DNA of 64,000 nt, from positions 3,534,001 to 3,598,000 of the forward strand of contig CP144172.1 of the NCBI GenBank assembly GCA_039636865.1, written 5' to 3'. Under the pieces are notes generated by a model. The model did not search any database. It saw nothing but the letters and a program-made list of their open reading frames with translations, and had not been told where the DNA came from. The position numbers and the translations under genes are program-made. Below are positions 44,525 through 53,053 of the stretch, in pieces. Position 1 is the first letter of the stretch. Each line of letters starts with the position of its first letter. This DNA comes from Dermatophilaceae bacterium Sec6.4. Its GTDB lineage: Bacteria; Actinomycetota; Actinomycetes; Actinomycetales; Dermatophilaceae.

Positions 44525-45798
44525 GTCCCGCGCGCGAAACCGTCTTCACCTATGCCGCCCCCCACCTGAAATTGGGGCCGGGCGCCTCCCGCGAAGTCGG
44601 CTACGACCTCGCGGCGCAGGGCGCGAGACGGGTGCTGATCGTGACCGATCTGGGCGTCGCAGCCACCGGCGCTCCCCGACACGTCGCGGACTCGCTGTGC
44701 GAAGCCGGTGTGCAGGTTGCCATCTTTGACGGGTCGCACGTCGAGCCGACGGACGAGAGCCTGGCCGTGGCCGTCGAATGGGCCCGCGAGAACGGTCCGT
44801 GGGATGCCTTCGTCGCCGTCGGCGGTGGGTCCTGCATCGACACCGCCAAGGCGGTCAACCTGCTCACCACCAACTCCGGCGAGCTGATGGACTATGTCAA
44901 CGCACCGGTCGGTGGTGGCGCCGACCCGACGCAGCCGCTCAAGCCGCTGATCGCCGTACCCACCACGACCGGCACCGGCTCGGAAAGCACCACGATCTGC
45001 GTACTCGATGTGCTGTCGCAACACGTGAAGACCGGCATCAGCCATGCCTCGCTGCGCCCGACCGTCGCCGTGGTCGACCCCGATCTGACGGTCAGTCAGC
45101 CCACCATGGTCACCGCCTGCTCGGGGATGGACATTTTGTGCCATGCCCTGGAGAGCTATACGGCGAAGCCGTACACCTCGTTCGCGGCCAAGAAGCCGGG
45201 CGAGCGGGTGCCTTACTGCGGCGCGAACCCGGTCGCCGACATGTGGGCGGAGAAGGCCCTGATGCTGATGGCCGGATCGTTCCGCCGGGCGGTGCTGGAC
45301 GGCTCGGACGTCAGCGCGCGATTCGACATGGCGTTGGCCGCCACGTTTGCCGGGATGGGCTTCGGCAATGCAGGGGTGCACATCCCGCACGCCAACGCCT
45401 ATCCGATTGCAGGACGGGTGCGCGACTACCGACCCGCCGACTACCCGCAGGACGAGGCGATGGTGCCGCACGGGATGTCCGTCGCCCTGACCGCACCGGC
45501 CGCGTTCGCCTTCACCTTCGACGCCTCGCCGGACCGGCACCTGCGCGCCGCTGACCTTCTCGCGCCGGACGCGCCACGCACCGACGACCCGGGCGACCAG
45601 TTGCCGTCGGTACTTCGATCCCTGATGCAGGAAATCGGCATACCGAACGGCGTCGGTGCCATCGGCTATTCAAGTGCTGATTTCGATGACCTCGTCGAAG
45701 GAACGATGAAGCAGCAGCGTCTGCTGGCGACGGCGCCGAAAGAGGTCACCGAGCAGGACCTGCACGACATCTTCGAGGCCTCCCTGAACCTGTGGTGA
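44521..45798 (+). CDS. Iron-containing alcohol dehydrogenase, HOT (ADHFE1)-like
   Basis: A 425-residue group III alcohol dehydrogenase resembling hydroxyacid-oxoacid transhydrogenase. Features are ETVFTYAAPHLKLGPGASREVGYDL, FVAVGGGSCIDTAKAVNLL, IAVPTTTGTGSE and the metal ligand region GMDILCHALESYT, FGNAGVHIPHANAYPI and VPHGMSVALTAP. HOT enzymes couple oxidation of 4-hydroxybutyrate to reduction of 2-oxoglutarate; that specificity is inferred. The start overlaps the transporter stop by four bases, although no functional link is obvious. Confidence 0.9.
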   Translation: MSPARETVFTYAAPHLKLGPGASREVGYDLAAQGARRVLIVTDLGVAATGAPRHVADSLCEAGVQVAIFDGSHVEPTDESLAVAVEWARENGPWDAFVAVGGGSCIDTAKAVNLLTTNSGELMDYVNAPVGGGADPTQPLKPLIAVPTTTGTGSESTTICVLDVLSQHVKTGISHASLRPTVAVVDPDLTVSQPTMVTACSGMDILCHALESYTAKPYTSFAAKKPGERVPYCGANPVADMWAEKALMLMAGSFRRAVLDGSDVSARFDMALAATFAGMGFGNAGVHIPHANAYPIAGRVRDYRPADYPQDEAMVPHGMSVALTAPAAFAFTFDASPDRHLRAADLLAPDAPRTDDPGDQLPSVLRSLMQEIGIPNGVGAIGYSSADFDDLVEGTMKQQRLLATAPKEVTEQDLHDIFEASLNLW

Positions 45799-45805
45799 GT
45801 GAGCG

Positions 45806-46867
45806 TCAGCGGGTCATCTCCGTGCGGATCGCCGCCGCGAAGGCCTCGACGTCGTCCTCGGTCGTGTCGAAAGCGCACATCCAGCGCACCTCACCCGTGG
45901 CTTCGTCCCAGAAGTAGAACCGGAAGTGCTCCATCAGTCGCTCGCTGACCGCGGTCGGTAGGATCGCAAAGACCGCGTTGGCCTGCACCGGGCGTGGAAT
46001 CTGCAGCCCGTCGATGTCGCGAACCCGCTCCGCCAACAGCCGGGCCATTGCATTGGAGTGCGCGGCGTTTCGCAGGTAGAGGTCATTCGTCAGCAGCGCC
46101 TCCAACTGGGTGGAGATGAAGCGCATCTTCGACGCCAGCTGCATCGACTGCTTGCGGAGGTACTTCATTCCCTGGACCACGTCGGGGTTGAGCACAACCA
46201 CGGCCTCACCCACCATCAGACCGTTCTTCGTGCCGCCGAACGACAGGATGTCGACACCGGTGTCGGTGATCATCTGCTTGAACGAAACACCCAGTGTCGC
46301 TGCCGCATTCGACAGTCGCGACCCGTCGACGTGCAGCACCCAACCACGGGTGTGCACATGCTCGGCAATTGCTGCAATCTCCTGCACCGAATACGCCGTA
46401 CCGAGTTCGGTCGTCTGGGTGATGGAGACCACCTTCGTCTGCGCGTGGTGCTCGTCGTTCTGCCGAATAGCCACCGTGTCGATGAGCGACGGGGTGAACT
46501 TGCCATCGGGCGTCGGCACCGTCATCAGCTTCAACCCGCCCATCCGCTCCGGTGCAGCGCACTCATCGACGTGGATGTGCGCGCTCGCGGTGCAGATCAC
46601 CGACTCCCAGCGCTGCGTCACTGCCTGCAGCGCAACGATGTTCGCACCCGTTCCGTTGAACACCGGGAATGCCTCGACCCGGTCCCCGAAGTGCCCTTTG
46701 AAGACCTCCTGCAGCCGCGCGGTGTAGACGTCGTCGCCGTACGCCGTCTGATGGCCGCCGTTGGCTCGGGCGATCGCAGCGAGCACCTCCGGGTGCACCC
46801 CGGAGTAGTTGTCGCTGGCGAATCCGCGAGCGTTTCGGTCGTGCAGAATCGGCAGGCCCTCAGTCAT
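45806..46867 (-). CDS. Threonine aldolase family PLP enzyme
   Basis: A 353-residue low-specificity threonine/beta-hydroxy amino acid aldolase. FASDNYSGVHPEVLAAI, FNGTGANIVALQAV, HIHVDECAAPERMGG, LHVDGSRLSNAA and the PLP lysine region ILSFGGTKNGLMVGEAVV are standard. ATG 46867 matches the family start; upstream extension is rejected. On the same strand upstream lie SDR and DUF6421 genes, separated from this gene by the inverted-repeat-bounded nuclease-like gene. Confidence 0.92.
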   Translation of the reverse strand: MTEGLPILHDRNARGFASDNYSGVHPEVLAAIARANGGHQTAYGDDVYTARLQEVFKGHFGDRVEAFPVFNGTGANIVALQAVTQRWESVICTASAHIHVDECAAPERMGGLKLMTVPTPDGKFTPSLIDTVAIRQNDEHHAQTKVVSITQTTELGTAYSVQEIAAIAEHVHTRGWVLHVDGSRLSNAAATLGVSFKQMITDTGVDILSFGGTKNGLMVGEAVVVLNPDVVQGMKYLRKQSMQLASKMRFISTQLEALLTNDLYLRNAAHSNAMARLLAERVRDIDGLQIPRPVQANAVFAILPTAVSERLMEHFRFYFWDEATGEVRWMCAFDTTEDDVEAFAAAIRTEMTR

Positions 46868-46925
46868 ACCGACATCGTCACAGATCCACCCGCCCGGGCG
46901 TTCATCGCACCCCGCCGTTGCAAGC

Positions 46926-46963
46926 GACATGCACTTCACGGCTGCCGACCCAAACAACCCCGC
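46926..46963. repeat. Terminal inverted repeat, left (with 47974-48011)
   Basis: GACATGCACTTCACGGCTG (46926-46944), then 19 more bases, together matching the reverse complement of 47974-48011 at 33 of 38 positions; the first 19 match perfectly. It begins 3 bp beyond the nuclease-like gene's stop codon. Confidence 0.85.
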
Positions 46964-46965
46964 GG

Positions 46966-47871
46966 CTACGCAGTTCGGAAACCTGACGGGATTGAACTAC
47001 CTGTCGCTCGCTGCACAGCGACCGCCCGCGCGACCGTGGATCGGACCCAGTCCTCGTTGTGCATCACGTGTTCCCACGAGAAGCGCAGCAACATCCAGCC
47101 ACCCAGAATCAGCTCGTCGTATCTCCAGCAGTCCCGGACCAGTTGCGCGCGCTGTGTGTGGAACTCGTGGCTGTCCGCCTCGATCACGATTCGCAGTGAC
47201 TCGCTCACCAGATCTGGACGTATCCGGTGTCCGGCGACCTCCAACTCGGCCTGAGGCGTGAAGACCGGGCCGACCGCTTCCAGGGCGAGCGCCCGCAAGG
47301 TCGACTCGAAGGGGTTGGCCGCGAGCGCTGAGGCCTGCGTAAAAACCAGCGCCGCCCGCGATCGGCCGAAGCGGGGAAGGCAAGCCACCTGTTCAACCAA
47401 CTCGCCGGCAGAAAGCAACCCGGAACGTAGCGCCGAGTCGGCTACCGCGAGGGACTCGACCAAGGGCAGATCGCGCGCACAGTCCACGACGGTTCGGATC
47501 GGTGTCGTGAGCAGAATCTCCTGAACATCTCCCGTGGGCAGATCGCGCCACCGGATGTCGCACCCTCGACGTCGCGGCGACGCTATCTTCCGAGTCCGGT
47601 GAACGGTCAGTTCGGGCCGCGTGGGTTCGGAACGGACGGACCAACCGTGCAGCAGCGCGGCACTTCGATGGCTGATGACCGCGCTGAGCTCGCGCGCCGC
47701 CCCTCGCGTGGTGTCGAAACCTGCCGATGTGTACTGCCCGCGCCCCACCCGATGGATGACTTTCATCGCAACGGCGGTATCGATGCACCTGTCGCCGACA
47801 AAGGCCCGCAACTCAGCGCGAGTCGCCCATCCCCCGCACTGAGCAAGAGCCAGCAAAGCACTCTGGTCCAT
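46966..47871 (-). CDS. PD-(D/E)XK (DUF559-like) protein with AbiEi-like N-terminus
   Basis: A 301-residue protein of the same architecture as the gene at 37219-38229. The N-terminal HTH-like part reads GGWATRAELRAFVG and RVGRGQYTSAGF; AVISHRSAALLHGWSV corresponds to the AbiEi-type helix; PIRTVVDCARDL follows. The C-terminal nuclease-like core has IRPDLV (Asp220), RIVIEADSHEFH (Glu231, Asp233) and RDCWRYDELILGGWMLLRFSWEHV. It is enclosed by 38-bp inverted repeats and lies between genes that look like one operon. Function is unknown; nuclease activity is inferred from motifs. Confidence 0.75.
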   Translation of the reverse strand: MDQSALLALAQCGGWATRAELRAFVGDRCIDTAVAMKVIHRVGRGQYTSAGFDTTRGAARELSAVISHRSAALLHGWSVRSEPTRPELTVHRTRKIASPRRRGCDIRWRDLPTGDVQEILLTTPIRTVVDCARDLPLVESLAVADSALRSGLLSAGELVEQVACLPRFGRSRAALVFTQASALAANPFESTLRALALEAVGPVFTPQAELEVAGHRIRPDLVSESLRIVIEADSHEFHTQRAQLVRDCWRYDELILGGWMLLRFSWEHVMHNEDWVRSTVARAVAVQRATGSSIPSGFRTA

Positions 47872-47973
47872 TTACCGAGCATTACCGAGTCAACTCGGCA
47901 GTCACCGAAGTTATCCACAGGTGCAGCGACGAACCTGCACTTCTAGGATCCGTGGCCGACGACTGCCCAGGTT

Positions 47974-48011
47974 GCGCGGTTGTTTGCCACGCCAGCCGTG
48001 AAGTGCATGTC
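47974..48011. repeat. Terminal inverted repeat, right (with 46926-46963)
   Basis: Its outer 19 bases (CAGCCGTGAAGTGCATGTC, 47993-48011) are the perfect reverse complement of the left repeat; the inner part matches 14 of 19. It lies about 100 bp upstream of the nuclease-like gene's start and 15 bp beyond the SDR stop. The enclosed unit is 1,086 bp. Confidence 0.85.
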
Positions 48012-48026
48012 CATCGCTGCAGACGG

Positions 48027-48716
48027 CTAGAGGATCGCGCCGTTGACCTCCGCCGCCGGGCGGTCCCACAGGCCGATCAGCTGCGCGGCGACGTCGTCGA
48101 CCTCGCGGTAGTTCTTGAACGCCGCATCCGGGCGGGCCGCACGCATCGCAGGTGTGAGCAGCGCCATCAGCCGTACGACGCTCGCAGCGGCGTCGCTGTC
48201 CTTGAACGAGTCCGCCACGGCCAGCGTCCAGGCCTCGGCCGCTGCCTTCGCCGCTGCGTAGGCAGCATTCTTGGCCCGCGGTTTCGCGACCCCGGTCGAC
48301 GACACGATCGCCAGCCGCCCGCGCGGACTGGCCAGTATCGGGTCATGCAGTGCCCGGCTCGCGTGCTGCAGCGTCTGGATCAGCGACGTATGCAGTACAT
48401 CCCAGTCGGTGAGGTCGGATTCGACAATGCCCATGCCGCCACGCCAGCCGCCCACCAGATGTAGCAGCCCGTCGATACGTCCGTGGGTCTGATAGAGCTC
48501 GTGACCCCAGGCAAGGGTCTCCTGCTCGTTCGAGAGATCGACCGCGCTCGCGCTGACCGCTCCATTGCCTGCAGCAACCAACGTATCCATCGCTGCGGCG
48601 TCGCGCCCGACCGCGACCACCTGCGCACCGGCTGCGGCCGCGCGTCCCACAACGTCCGGTCCGAGCGCTCCGGTGGCGCCCGTGACGACGACGACAAGCC
48701 CGCTGAGGTCGGTCAT
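48027..48716 (-). CDS. Short-chain dehydrogenase/reductase
   Basis: A 229-residue SDR. The cofactor motif VVVTGATGALGPDVVGRA (TGxxGxxG) is present, with LHLVGGWRGG in place of the NAG motif, the catalytic Ser in AIVSSTGVAKP, and the Tyr-Lys pair in NAAYAAAKAA. The C-terminus is short and ends just after VNGAIL, which leaves the normal SDR end. Its start overlaps the DUF6421 stop (ATGA), so both proteins are co-translated and probably work in one pathway. Substrate unknown. Confidence 0.88.
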   Translation of the reverse strand: MTDLSGLVVVVTGATGALGPDVVGRAAAAGAQVVAVGRDAAAMDTLVAAGNGAVSASAVDLSNEQETLAWGHELYQTHGRIDGLLHLVGGWRGGMGIVESDLTDWDVLHTSLIQTLQHASRALHDPILASPRGRLAIVSSTGVAKPRAKNAAYAAAKAAAEAWTLAVADSFKDSDAAASVVRLMALLTPAMRAARPDAAFKNYREVDDVAAQLIGLWDRPAAEVNGAIL

Positions 48717-50833
48717 GCGACCTGGGGTACTTCGGCGTTGACGGCCGTGATGCCGGCCGTCGAGGCGATCGTGGGGGTCATCTTCTTACGCAACGCCTCG
48801 TAGAACACGTTGAGCGGGAACTCGTCCGGCTGCACGGCATCCACCATCAGCTTCAACGGGCCGTCGAGCGGCAGTGCCTCCGCGCCCTTGGCCCAGGTCG
48901 ACGCGGGGTGCGGTGCGACGTACCGCGCCATGAATTCATGCGCCGCGAGCCAGTGCCCGACGCGGGACCGATCGATGCCGGAACGGTAGAGGTGCTCGAC
49001 CTCGTCGCACAGCGCCACGATGACCTCGGGCACCCGACGCCAGTCGAAGGACAGCTTGTTGTCGGTCCAGCGCAGCGCATCGTGCTGGTGCAGGTAGGCG
49101 AACATCAGTTGCCCACCCAGCCCGTCGTAGTTACGCGTACGGTCCCCGGTGATCGGGAAGCGGAAAATGCGGTCGAAGAGGATCGCGTGCTGCACGAACT
49201 TGGCGTACGGCTGACCCTGTCCTTCCAGAAGGACAGCCTGCCGGAAGGTGTTGAGGTCGCAGCGCAACTCCTCCAGCGCATACATCCAGAACGGCATCCG
49301 TTGCTTGATCATGAACGGGTCGAACGGCAGGTCACCGTGGCTGTGGGTGCGGTCGTGGATCAGGTCCCACATGGCGAAGGTGCTCGCTGCGATGTCCTGG
49401 GAGGCGACCAGTCGCTCGGCCTCCGGCGGCAGCTGTAGCGACAGCAGTGCGGATGCTTCGCGCACGACGCGGCGGAAGCGCGCACCCTCGCGGTCACAGA
49501 AGATGGCGCCCCAGTGGAACTTGGGAACCTCCCGCACTGCAACGGTTTCGGGGAAGAGCACGGCGGAGTTGGTGTCGTAACCGGGGGTGAAGTCGATGAA
49601 ATTGACGGCCAGGAACATCGGGTTGTCGTAGGTCGCCTCCACCTTCGCCAGCCAGTCCGGCCACGCCACCCACAGCAGCAGGGCCTCGAAAACCCGGTCC
49701 AGGTTGCCGTTCTGGGTGTACATCGGAAAGACGACGAGGTGCTCGATGCCGTCTTCGCGGTGCTGATCGGGCCGGAAGGCGAGCAGGGAGTCCAGGAAGT
49801 CGGGGACGCCGAAGCCGCCATCGACCCAGGCGTCCAGGTCGACCGGTAGCAACGTCAGGTAGTCCACGTCGTGCGGGAATCGCGGTGCGAGCGCGGCGAT
49901 CTCGGTTTTCATCGTGTCGACGAGATCGGCTGCGCGGGCGTGGTCGTGCGCCGCGCCGTCGATGGAGCCGTTCTTGGCCTGCATCAGGCGCAGCTCTTCA
50001 ACAGCCTGCTTCAACCGCAGCCATTCACCCATGGTTTCGACACCACGGGTGAGGTGCCGAACGTCGCTGATCCGCTGCCCGGCCGCCCAGGTGACGGCGT
50101 TGGTCCAGAACTGCGCGTGATCCAACTCGGCAATGGAGTCATCGCCCATGATGTCGGAGTCGGCGAGGACAACGATCCGGCCCTCCCCGTAGGTCGTCGT
50201 CACTGCGAGCGCCTCACCGGATGGAAAGGCCGTGGGGCTGGTGCGGGCGAGTACGCGTACCTCGGCGCCGGCCTCGATGTCGATCACACCGGTGCGGTAG
50301 AAACAGAGTTGGTCCACTCCGGCGAGCAGGCCCTGACCGGATCGGTCGGGCATGTCGGCCAGCACCCAGGTGGCGTTGTCGTGGTGGCGGTGGCCGCCGT
50401 CGACGGACTCGTGCACCACGGTGCTGCGAACCCGCACCCCCACTCGGGCGAGCAGATCGTTCACATTGTTGCCGTGTACGTCCTGGTCACAGTCGGCCAG
50501 GACGACGAGGCCGCCGCCGCCGTGGACGAACTCCAGCACTGCATCGATCTCGGCCGGCTCGAACGCGGCGGGCAGCGTTCCGGCGACCCGCTCGGACCTG
50601 CCGTCGGCGGGGTGGGCGATGACGTAGACATCGGTATCGGCCAGAGCGGGCACGGTAACCGGGCCGTCATGGCGCGCCACAACTTCGAAACCCCGCGCGC
50701 GTAGTGCGAGCGCTGCCTGCTCCAGGCTGGCGTCGTCGGGATTGGCGGGATTGATGATCGCCGCGAGCGACCGCTCGAGCGCCCAGGCACTGGAGTGCTC
50801 CTGTTCGACCAATACCTTCGGAAAGACAGCCAC
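48713..50833 (-). CDS. DUF6421 family protein
   Basis: A 706-residue protein I recognise as DUF6421-like. The first about 260 residues resemble a DUF4350/glutamine-amidotransferase-like fold (VYVIAHPADG, GGGGLVVLADCDQDVHGNNVN, GEGRIVVLADSDIMGDD). The remainder (about 300-690) is an unknown domain with HDVDYLTLLPVDLDAWVDGGFGVPDF, DLIHDRTHSHGDLPFDPF and MPFWMYALEELRCDLNTF; several His and Asp residues suggest a metal enzyme. GTG 50833 has GGAGG five bases upstream. It heads an operon with an SDR, and perhaps the threonine aldolase. The function is not known to me. Confidence 0.8.
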   Translation of the reverse strand: MAVFPKVLVEQEHSSAWALERSLAAIINPANPDDASLEQAALALRARGFEVVARHDGPVTVPALADTDVYVIAHPADGRSERVAGTLPAAFEPAEIDAVLEFVHGGGGLVVLADCDQDVHGNNVNDLLARVGVRVRSTVVHESVDGGHRHHDNATWVLADMPDRSGQGLLAGVDQLCFYRTGVIDIEAGAEVRVLARTSPTAFPSGEALAVTTTYGEGRIVVLADSDIMGDDSIAELDHAQFWTNAVTWAAGQRISDVRHLTRGVETMGEWLRLKQAVEELRLMQAKNGSIDGAAHDHARAADLVDTMKTEIAALAPRFPHDVDYLTLLPVDLDAWVDGGFGVPDFLDSLLAFRPDQHREDGIEHLVVFPMYTQNGNLDRVFEALLLWVAWPDWLAKVEATYDNPMFLAVNFIDFTPGYDTNSAVLFPETVAVREVPKFHWGAIFCDREGARFRRVVREASALLSLQLPPEAERLVASQDIAASTFAMWDLIHDRTHSHGDLPFDPFMIKQRMPFWMYALEELRCDLNTFRQAVLLEGQGQPYAKFVQHAILFDRIFRFPITGDRTRNYDGLGGQLMFAYLHQHDALRWTDNKLSFDWRRVPEVIVALCDEVEHLYRSGIDRSRVGHWLAAHEFMARYVAPHPASTWAKGAEALPLDGPLKLMVDAVQPDEFPLNVFYEALRKKMTPTIASTAGITAVNAEVPQVA

Positions 50834-50845
50834 GACGCCTCCAAG

Positions 50846-50887
50846 CGAGATTATTTATTGCATTTCGAAGCTTAAACGAGATTATTT
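50846..50887 (-). promoter_or_regulatory. 11-bp direct repeats upstream of DUF6421 gene
   Basis: CGAGATTATTT occurs at 50846-50856 and again at 50877-50887, starts 31 bp apart (about three helical turns). The sequence is unusually AT-rich. The proximal copy is 13 bp from the DUF6421 start codon. Probably a tandem binding site for a transcription factor. Confidence 0.5.
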
Positions 50888-50953
50888 GCGGTAGCAAGCT
50901 GCCGCGTGGGGTGCGTCACATCGAGGCTCCGGGGGCCAATTACAGTCGGAGGT

Positions 50954-52114
50954 ATGACGGTCAATCGCCTCCTGCCCGACGATGCCGGCGCCGAACTCAT
51001 CGCCCTTGTTCGAGAGTTGTGCGTCAAAGAGCTCGCGCCCCGCGTAGATGCCGCCGAACGCGACGGCGAGATGCCCCGGGAGGTCTACCGCACCCTGGGT
51101 GCAAGCGGCCTGCTGGGTTTGCCGTACGCCGAGGAACTCGGCGGCGGCGGGCAGCCCTACGAGACCTATCTGCAGGTCCTCGAGGAGATCGCCGCGACCT
51201 GGATGAGTGTGGCCGTCGGAGTCTCCGTGCATGCACTGACCTGTTTCCCACTGGTGAGCACCGGCACGCCGCAGCAGCAGGAGAACTGGCTGACCGACAT
51301 GCTGGGTGGGGAACTGCTGGGCGCCTACTGCCTGTCCGAACGGGAGGCCGGCTCGGACATCGCCAGTATGAAGACCCGCGCCCGCGCCACGCAGGACGGC
51401 GACGCGTACGTCGTGAGCGGCACCAAGGCCTGGATCTCGCACGCCGGCCACGCCGACTACTACACGAGCTTCGTGCGCACCGCCGACACCGGAAGCAAAG
51501 GACTGTCCTGCTTTCTGGTGCCGGGCGACGCGGACGGCCTGAGCGCTGCGACGCCCGAACGCAAGATGGGTCTGGCCGCCGACCCGGTCGCCGAGATGCG
51601 CTACGACGACGTGCGGGTGGACGCGAGTCGACGCATCGGCGCGGACGGCGATGGGATGCGGCTGGCGCTGTCCGCCCTGGACGCCGGACGCCTCGGAATC
51701 GCCGCCTGCGCAACGGGACTCGCGCAGGCTGCACTCGATGCCGCCGTGCATTACGCGGGCACCCGCGAGCAGTTCGGCCGGACCATCGCCAGCAACCAGG
51801 GGTTGCAATTCATGCTCGCCGATATGGCCGCCTCGACCAACAGCGCACGCGCGTCCTACTTGTTGGCGGCGCGACTGAAGGACGCCGGACGCGAATACGC
51901 CGCGGAGGCCTCGATAGCCAAGCTCGTCGCCACCGACGCGGCGATGAAGGTCACGACCGACGCGATCCAGGTGCTCGGCGGGGCGGGGTACACCGCTGAC
52001 TTCCCCGTCGAGCGGATGTTCCGGGACGCCAAGGTCACTCAGATTTTCGAAGGCACCAACCAGATCCAACGCATGGTCATCGCGCGGCACCTGCTGGCGC
52101 GCGTCACCCGCTAG
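50954..52114 (+). CDS. Acyl-CoA dehydrogenase
   Basis: A 386-residue FAD-dependent acyl-CoA dehydrogenase. It has the helical N-domain, GAYCLSEREAGSDIASM and YVVSGTKAWISHAGHAD (FAD/substrate region), and the C-terminal QVLGGAGYTADFPVERMFRDAKVTQIFEGTNQIQR with the catalytic-base region. It catalyses alpha,beta-dehydrogenation in fatty-acid or branched-chain acid breakdown. ATG 50954 has GGAGGT directly adjacent, too close for normal initiation; a -10-like TACAGT 7 bases before suggests a leaderless mRNA. An SDR of beta-oxidation type lies downstream. Confidence 0.93.
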   Translation: MTVNRLLPDDAGAELIALVRELCVKELAPRVDAAERDGEMPREVYRTLGASGLLGLPYAEELGGGGQPYETYLQVLEEIAATWMSVAVGVSVHALTCFPLVSTGTPQQQENWLTDMLGGELLGAYCLSEREAGSDIASMKTRARATQDGDAYVVSGTKAWISHAGHADYYTSFVRTADTGSKGLSCFLVPGDADGLSAATPERKMGLAADPVAEMRYDDVRVDASRRIGADGDGMRLALSALDAGRLGIAACATGLAQAALDAAVHYAGTREQFGRTIASNQGLQFMLADMAASTNSARASYLLAARLKDAGREYAAEASIAKLVATDAAMKVTTDAIQVLGGAGYTADFPVERMFRDAKVTQIFEGTNQIQRMVIARHLLARVTR

Positions 52115-52218
52115 CGCGGTGCAGGCAGTAGCTTGACAGTCGCTCTGCGCCTGGCCAGCAACTCTGCCCCTCATCGCACCGGCTCTATTTGGATTCATTG
52201 CACCCGAAAGGCTCACCC

Positions 52219-52983
52219 ATGAAGATCACCGATTCGACCGTCGCCCTCATCACCGGTGGCGGATCCGGCCTCGGCGAGGCCACCGCCCGTCGCCTCCATG
52301 CAGATGGCGCGGCCGTCGTCATCCTCGATCTGGACCGGTCCCCCGGTGCCGACGTCGCGGACTCACTCGGCGAGCGCGCCCGGTTCGTGGCCGCAGACGT
52401 CCGCGACGAAGCCCAGGTGCAGGCAGCGATCGACGCCGCACGCGCACTCGGTGAACTACGCGTCACTGTCAACTGCGCTGGGATCGGCACCCCCGGGCGG
52501 ATCGTCGGCAAGCGTGGCATCCACCCGCTGCAGGACTACAAGGACGTCATCGAGATCAACTTGATCGGCACCTTCAACGTGCTGCGGTTGGCAGCGGCGG
52601 CCATGCTCGAGAACGATCCGGTCGACGGCGAGCGCGGTGTCATCACGATGACCGCGTCGGTCGCGGCCTACGACGGTCAGATCGGCCAGGCGGCGTACGC
52701 CTCGTCCAAGGGTGGCATCGTGGGGCTCACCCTCAGCGCGGCACGTGATCTTGCTCAGCAGCAGATCCGGGTCATGACGGTAGCTCCCGGCACGTTTGAG
52801 ACGCCGATGCTCGCAGGTCTGCCGCAAGAGGCGATGGAAGCGCTCGAAGCGCAGGTCCCGCACCCCTCCCGCCTCGGCAAGCCCGCCGAGTACGCCGCAC
52901 TCGTCGCGCACATCATCGACAATCCGATGCTGAACGGCGAGGTCATCCGCCTCGATGGCGCGCTGCGGATGCCACCCCGCTGA
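52219..52983 (+). CDS. SDR, 3-hydroxyacyl-CoA dehydrogenase type II-like
   Basis: A 254-residue SDR of the HSD17B10-like group. Motifs are [63 protein letters not shown] (Ser, Tyr, Lys) and [17 protein letters not shown]. The conserved GGRI-like loop (here GRIV) and [13 protein letters not shown] favour 3-hydroxyacyl-CoA oxidation. ATG 52219 follows GAAAGG. It lies 104 bp after an acyl-CoA dehydrogenase gene, which fits a shared beta-oxidation-type pathway. Confidence 0.88.
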   Translation: MKITDSTVALITGGGSGLGEATARRLHADGAAVVILDLDRSPGADVADSLGERARFVAADVRDEAQVQAAIDAARALGELRVTVNCAGIGTPGRIVGKRGIHPLQDYKDVIEINLIGTFNVLRLAAAAMLENDPVDGERGVITMTASVAAYDGQIGQAAYASSKGGIVGLTLSAARDLAQQQIRVMTVAPGTFETPMLAGLPQEAMEALEAQVPHPSRLGKPAEYAALVAHIIDNPMLNGEVIRLDGALRMPPR

Positions 52984-53053
52984 CCCGCCCTCCCCGCATT
53001 TTGGTCGCCAGCGAGGCAAACGTGAAAGCGGCAGGCGGAGTCGGTCGGGCGGG

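Noticed and set aside
46058..47254. A 398-codon plus-strand frame across threonine aldolase and the nuclease-like gene
   Set aside because: Antisense shadow of two well-supported minus-strand genes.
46926..48011. A standard insertion sequence with transposase
   Set aside because: The enclosed gene has no DDE, HUH or recombinase motifs, and no clear target-site duplication was found, so I did not label it an insertion sequence.
50882..52216. A 444-codon minus-strand frame opposite the acyl-CoA dehydrogenase
   Set aside because: Shadow frame; the plus strand encodes a complete acyl-CoA dehydrogenase with all motifs.
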